10,198 bases of DNA from positions 1-10,198 of the forward strand of contig CAIWVX010000403.1 in the NCBI GenBank assembly GCA_903916205.1, in the 5' to 3' direction. Both the position numbers and the translations under genes were made by a program. The notes under the pieces were generated by a model. The model was given only the letters and a program-made list of their open reading frames with translations. It made no database searches and was not told the DNA's origin. The stretch comes from an uncultured beta proteobacterium (GTDB lineage Bacteria > Pseudomonadota > Gammaproteobacteria > Burkholderiales > Rhodocyclaceae). Position 1 is the stretch's first letter, and each line of letters begins with the position of its first letter. This document shows, piece after piece, positions 7,015 to 10,198 of the stretch.

Positions 7015-7120
7015 AAAAAATTAAAAAATCCACCACAGAGACACAGAGAAAGCGCAGAGACAACCCTTGTTCTAAAGTGTGTGCTCTGCGAAACCTCTGT
7101 GCCTCTGTGCCTCTGCGGTG
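7015..7120 (-). terminator. Palindromic repeat with T-tract, probable terminator of the urt operon
   Basis: Read on the minus strand, arm 7120-7084 and arm 7059-7030 form a long imperfect stem. The last 13 or so bases at the loop side begin CTCTGCG in one arm and end CGCAGAG in the other, and the loop is about 24 nt. The stem is followed at once by ATTTTTTAATTTTTT (7029-7015), the pattern of a Rho-independent terminator. It begins 15 nt after the urtE stop. It should end urt transcription and isolate the urease operon. Confidence 0.55.
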
Positions 7121-7127
7121 AAGGGTT
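7030..7127. repeat. CACAGAG-type dispersed inverted repeat
   Basis: The left arm CCACCACAGAGACACAGAG and the right arm, with three tandem 8-mers CCTCTGTG, CCTCTGTG, CCTCTGCG at 7094-7117, are roughly reverse complements. AACCCTT (7062-7068) and AAGGGTT (7121-7127) form a second inverted pair. Sequences of this CACAGAGACACAGAG style occur as intergenic repeats in many environmental bacteria. It encodes no protein and looks like a non-autonomous, MITE-like unit. Confidence 0.65.
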
Positions 7128-7135
7128 ATGCATTT

Positions 7136-7828
7136 TTAGACGGAAAGCGTTTCTCGAACCCCGTCATTTTCCATGTTACACCCCTCACCCTGCTTGATTA
7201 TTTCTCCCCGCTCCATAACCAGATAGTGATCGGCCAGCGCTCGCGCGAAGTCATAGTATTGTTCGACCAGCAAAATGGCCATTTGACCTTCCTGCGCAAG
7301 ACTGCGAATGGCCCGTTCAATATCCTTGATGATCGAAGGCTGAATGCCCTCCGTCGGTTCGTCAAGAATCAATAATCGGGGGCCGAAAGCCAAGGCGCGA
7401 CCAATGGCGAGTTGTTGTTGCTGGCCGCCAGAGAGATCACCGCCGCGTCGCCGCAACATTTGCTTGAGGACAGGAAACATCTCAAAAATACGTTCGGGAA
7501 TCGGCGTGTTAGCGGGGCGCGTTGCCAAGCCCATACGCAGATTTTCCTCAACCGTCAGACGCGGAAAAATCTCGCGCCCCTGCGGCACATAGCCGATTCC
7601 GGCCGCAACGCGTTGATGCGAAGGGGCTTGAGTGATGTTTTTACCTGAGAAAGAAATACTTCCTGTTTTTACCGCAACCAGCCCGGTTAGACATTTCAGC
7701 AGCGTCGTTTTGCCCACCCCATTGCGCCCCAGAAGCGTGGTCACTTTGCCGATTGGCTCGCTAAAACTCACGTCACGCAAGATGTGTCTGCCGCCATAGT
7801 ACTGATTGAGATTTTCGACTTTCAGCAT
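7136..7828 (-). CDS. urtE: Urea ABC transporter ATPase UrtE
   Basis: One of the two ATPases of the branched-chain-amino-acid-type urea importer, the LivF counterpart. The 230-residue protein has Walker A GRNGVGKT (34-41), Q-loop Q83 in YVPQGR, signature LSGGQ (132-136), Walker B LLILDEP (152-158) and a switch-region VEQYYDFA. The latter, with PTEGIQPSII, is typical of the LivF/UrtE group. It starts 2 nt after the urtD stop and is the last gene of the urt operon. Assignment to urea and not branched amino acids rests on the adjacent urease operon and the paired UrtD-type ATPase. Confidence 0.94.
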   Translation of the reverse strand: MLKVENLNQYYGGRHILRDVSFSEPIGKVTTLLGRNGVGKTTLLKCLTGLVAVKTGSISFSGKNITQAPSHQRVAAGIGYVPQGREIFPRLTVEENLRMGLATRPANTPIPERIFEMFPVLKQMLRRRGGDLSGGQQQQLAIGRALAFGPRLLILDEPTEGIQPSIIKDIERAIRSLAQEGQMAILLVEQYYDFARALADHYLVMERGEIIKQGEGCNMENDGVRETLSV

Positions 7829-7830
7829 GT

Positions 7831-8661
7831 TCAGCGCCCTAGATAAACTTCAATAACTCGCGGATCGTTCTGCACCGTAGCTAGGTCCCCCTCGGCGAGC
7901 ACCGAGCCTTCGTGCAGGACGGTCACTTTGCCGCCAAGTTGTTCAATAAAGGCCATGTCATGTTCGACCACCACCAATGAATGCTTGCCCGCCAGCGATT
8001 TAAACAGTTCACCGGTACGCGCTGTTTCATCGTCCGTCATCCCCGCTACCGGCTCATCAAGCAATAGCAGTTTGGGGCCTTGCATTAACAACATGCCGAT
8101 TTCAAGCCACTGTTTTTGTCCGTGTGAAAGTAGGCCAGCAGGGCGTTCAGCCTGGCTGTTGAGGCGGATCACTTGAAGGGTATCGGCAATACGATCACGG
8201 GTTTCGTCGTTGAGGGTTGAAAACAAACTGCTACGCACGCGCTTGTCGGTTTTCATCGCCAGTTCAAGGTTCTCAAAGACCGTGTGATTTTCAAAAATGG
8301 TCGGCTTCTGAAATTTACGACCGATGCCGGCATGAGCGATTTCTGGCTCGCTCATATGCGTCAAATCAAGCGTTTGACCGAAGAAGGCTTTGCCGCGATC
8401 AGGTCGCGTCTTGCCGGTGATGACATCCATCATGGTCGTTTTACCCGCCCCATTGGGGCCGATAATGCAGCGCAATTCACCCGCGTCAATCGACAAAGAG
8501 AGCTTGTTCAGCGCTTTAAAGCCGTCGAAAGAAACCGTGATGTTATCCAGATAGAGGATGACGTTATGCGAAAGATCCAGCGCATTAACATCAAGCGGGT
8601 GACCGAAATCAGTGGCGCTGTTTTCAGCGCCATCCTGAGCGATGGCATCAACGCGGCTCAT
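7831..8661 (-). CDS. urtD: Urea ABC transporter ATPase UrtD
   Basis: Second ATPase of the urea importer, the LivG counterpart, 276 residues. It has Walker A GPNGAGKT (68-75), Q-loop Q118 in GRKFQKPTIF, signature LSHGQKQ (178-184), Walker B LLLLDEP (198-204) and switch His234 in VVEHDM. The SHGQKQWLEIGM signature and the phrase ITVSFDGFKALN are characteristic of UrtD. The open frame extends upstream to 8961, but the true start is taken as the ATG at 8661, which overlaps the urtC stop (ATGA); the upstream part lies inside urtC. About 35 residues precede the ATPase domain, a normal UrtD feature. Confidence 0.95.
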   Translation of the reverse strand: MSRVDAIAQDGAENSATDFGHPLDVNALDLSHNVILYLDNITVSFDGFKALNKLSLSIDAGELRCIIGPNGAGKTTMMDVITGKTRPDRGKAFFGQTLDLTHMSEPEIAHAGIGRKFQKPTIFENHTVFENLELAMKTDKRVRSSLFSTLNDETRDRIADTLQVIRLNSQAERPAGLLSHGQKQWLEIGMLLMQGPKLLLLDEPVAGMTDDETARTGELFKSLAGKHSLVVVEHDMAFIEQLGGKVTVLHEGSVLAEGDLATVQNDPRVIEVYLGR

Positions 8662-9776
8662 GCTTTTTTGCTCCGCATGGTGTCCCTGATTTTCTTCCAC
8701 AAACCGACCACGCCATGAGGAAGAAATAAGGTGACGAGAACAAACAAAGCGCCCAGAAAAAACAGCCAGTAGTCGGGAAAGGTCTGGGTAAAAAAACTCT
8801 TTGAGAGATTGACAATGAGCGCACCGATAACCGGGCCAATGAGTGTGGCACGGCCTCCGACGGCAACCCAGATGGCGATTTCTATGGAGTTGGCCGGTGA
8901 CATTTCGCCCGGATTGATAATGCCAACCTGCGGCACGTAAAGCGCTCCGGCAACGGCACACAACATGGCGGATAACGTCCAGATAAAGAGCTTGAAGTAA
9001 AGCGGGTTATAGCCAATGAACATGACGCGGCTTTCGGCGTCGCGGATCGCGGTGAGCACCCGGCCAAACTTGGAGGCGGTGAGATAACGACCGAGCAGCA
9101 AAGTAAAGAGCAGCATCAGTGCCGAAAGTCCGAACAGCGTCACGCGCATTTCTGGCGTGGTAATCGGCAGGTCAAGCAGCCGTTTGAAATCGGTAAATCC
9201 GTTGTTACCCCCAAATCCGGTTTCATTGCGGAAAAACAGCAGCATCGTAGCGAAGGTCAGCGCTTGGGTAATAATCGAAAAATACACGCCTTTGATGCGC
9301 GAACGAAAGGCGAAAAAACCGAAGATGAAGGCCAGCAATCCAGGAACGGCAACGACCTTAAATAGCGTAAAGGCAAAGCTGTCAGTACCCGCCCAGTACC
9401 ACGGGAAAGCCTTCCAATCGAGAAACACCATGAAGTCGGGTAATGCGGCGTGATAAGCCCCATCAAGGCCAATTTGACGCATTAGGTACTGGCCGAACAT
9501 GTAGCCGCCGAGGGCAAAAAATACGCCGTGACCCAAACTGAGAATACCGGCATAGCCCCAGATTAAGTCCATCGCCACGGCAACAATGGCGTAGCACATG
9601 ATCTTGCCGCCGACGGTGATGACATAAGCGGAAACATGAAAAATACTCGCCGTCGGCACCACCAGATGCAGTAGCGGCAACACCAGCAGCGTCAGTGCTG
9701 CAAAGAAAGCCAGTGCCAGCCAAGTTGATTTTGGCGTCGCGGTGACAAAGCGCATGACAAAAGAGGTTCGTTCCAT
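8658..9776 (-). CDS. urtC: Urea ABC transporter permease UrtC
   Basis: Inner-membrane permease of the urea importer (LivM-like), 372 residues with around eight to ten hydrophobic segments. Family marks are GYAGILSLGHGVFFALGGY (74-92), the FRNETGFGGNNGFTDF loop (182-197), which is specific to UrtC, and the ATPase-contact loop FGRVLTAIRDAESRVMFIGY (237-256). The frame is open to 9842, but that would add a hydrophilic, urtB-overlapping stretch; the ATG at 9776, one base after the urtB stop, is preferred. The 3' end overlaps urtD by 4 nt. UrtB and UrtC form the membrane channel. Confidence 0.95.
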   Translation of the reverse strand: MERTSFVMRFVTATPKSTWLALAFFAALTLLVLPLLHLVVPTASIFHVSAYVITVGGKIMCYAIVAVAMDLIWGYAGILSLGHGVFFALGGYMFGQYLMRQIGLDGAYHAALPDFMVFLDWKAFPWYWAGTDSFAFTLFKVVAVPGLLAFIFGFFAFRSRIKGVYFSIITQALTFATMLLFFRNETGFGGNNGFTDFKRLLDLPITTPEMRVTLFGLSALMLLFTLLLGRYLTASKFGRVLTAIRDAESRVMFIGYNPLYFKLFIWTLSAMLCAVAGALYVPQVGIINPGEMSPANSIEIAIWVAVGGRATLIGPVIGALIVNLSKSFFTQTFPDYWLFFLGALFVLVTLFLPHGVVGLWKKIRDTMRSKKA

Positions 9777-9777
9777 A

Positions 9778-10198
9778 TCAATTCTCGACGAATCGGCCCT
9801 TGAGGGCGAACAGACCCTGTGGCCGCTTCTGGATGAAGACAATGATGAAGGTCAATACAACAATTTTGGCGACAACCGCACCGGCCCAACCTTCAATGAA
9901 TTTAGTGACGATACCCAGACCCAGTGCCGCCCAAACGGCTCCAGCAAGTTGCCCGACGCCGCCTAGAACAACAACCATGAAGGAATCGACAATATAGCCT
10001 TGGCCCATGTCGGGGCCGACGTTGGCGATTTGGGATAACGCCACACCACCTAAGCCCGCGATACCGGCACCGAGTGCAAAAGCGGCACTGTCAATTTTGG
10101 CCGTGGGGACGCCAACACAGCCCGCCATCGCGCGATTTTGTGTCACGGCACGGACGAAGAGTCCCAGTCGTGTGCGATTCATCAACAACAACAAAAAC
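9778..10198 (-). CDS. urtB: Urea ABC transporter permease UrtB, 3' part
   Basis: C-terminal part, about 140 residues, of the LivH-like permease; the start lies beyond the right edge of the window. It opens with a hydrophobic end and the coupling-loop pattern NRTRLGLFVRAVTQNRAMA, which contacts the ATPase. It continues with membrane segments in GAGIAGLGGVALSQI and FMVVVLGGVGQLAGAVWAAL, and ends RPQGLFALKGRFVEN. The GPDMGQGYIVDSFMVVVLGG block is typical of UrtB. It is followed one base later by urtC. Full-length UrtB proteins are about 300-540 residues, so more than half may be missing here. Confidence 0.93.
   Translation of the reverse strand, partial: FLLLLMNRTRLGLFVRAVTQNRAMAGCVGVPTAKIDSAAFALGAGIAGLGGVALSQIANVGPDMGQGYIVDSFMVVVLGGVGQLAGAVWAALGLGIVTKFIEGWAGAVVAKIVVLTFIIVFIQKRPQGLFALKGRFVEN

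Noticed and set aside
7094..7117. Tandem 8-mers as a CRISPR array
   Set aside because: The units are contiguous with no spacers and belong to the arm of a palindromic repeat.
8662..8961. Longer N-terminus for UrtD
   Set aside because: The extra 100 codons lie within urtC in another frame and resemble nothing; the ATG overlapping the urtC stop gives a normal UrtD length.
9777..9842. Longer N-terminus for UrtC
   Set aside because: It would overlap urtB by over 60 nt and add a serine- and arginine-rich stretch before the natural membrane segment.

Overview
The window is a nitrogen-assimilation locus from a proteobacterium, probably beta or gamma. That placement is an inference from the separate ureA, ureB and ureC genes, the ureDABCEFG order, and the neighbouring urea ABC transporter. 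Nearly everything is on the minus strand, so the locus reads from the right edge to the left.

Right part (10198 to 7136): the end of a urea-transport operon. It holds the 3' part of urtB (permease), then urtC (permease), urtD and urtE (ATPases). These genes are packed with a 1-nt gap, a 4-nt ATGA overlap and a 2-nt gap. urtA, for the periplasmic urea-binding protein, and the start of urtB should lie beyond the right edge.

Junction (7135 to 6923): an imperfect palindrome of the CACAGAG/CTCTGTG kind, followed on the minus strand by a T-rich tract. It looks like a dispersed repeat serving as a transcription terminator. A weak sigma-54-like site lies between it and ureD.

Centre (6922 to 1798): a complete urease operon, ureD-ureA-ureB-ureC-ureE-ureF-ureG. 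It carries all three structural subunits and all four nickel-insertion accessory proteins, and all recognisable UreC active-site residues are present. Urt imports urea, UreABC splits it to ammonia and carbon dioxide, and UreDEFG load the nickel centre. A DEDDy 3'-5' exonuclease (RNase D-like) gene is joined to ureG by a GTGA stop/start overlap, so it is probably the last gene of this operon.

Left part (1192 to 1): an accessory island. It contains a HigB/HigA-type toxin-antitoxin pair with a palindromic operator candidate, flanked by imperfect inverted repeats of about 31 bp. Around it are a 16-residue remnant that resembles the N-terminus of an integron integrase, a possible remnant of a DUF2442-type gene, and a structured stretch in which a strong ribosome binding site is caught in a hairpin. 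This looks like a site of repeated insertion and decay. No canonical attC site, tRNA, rRNA or CRISPR array was seen.
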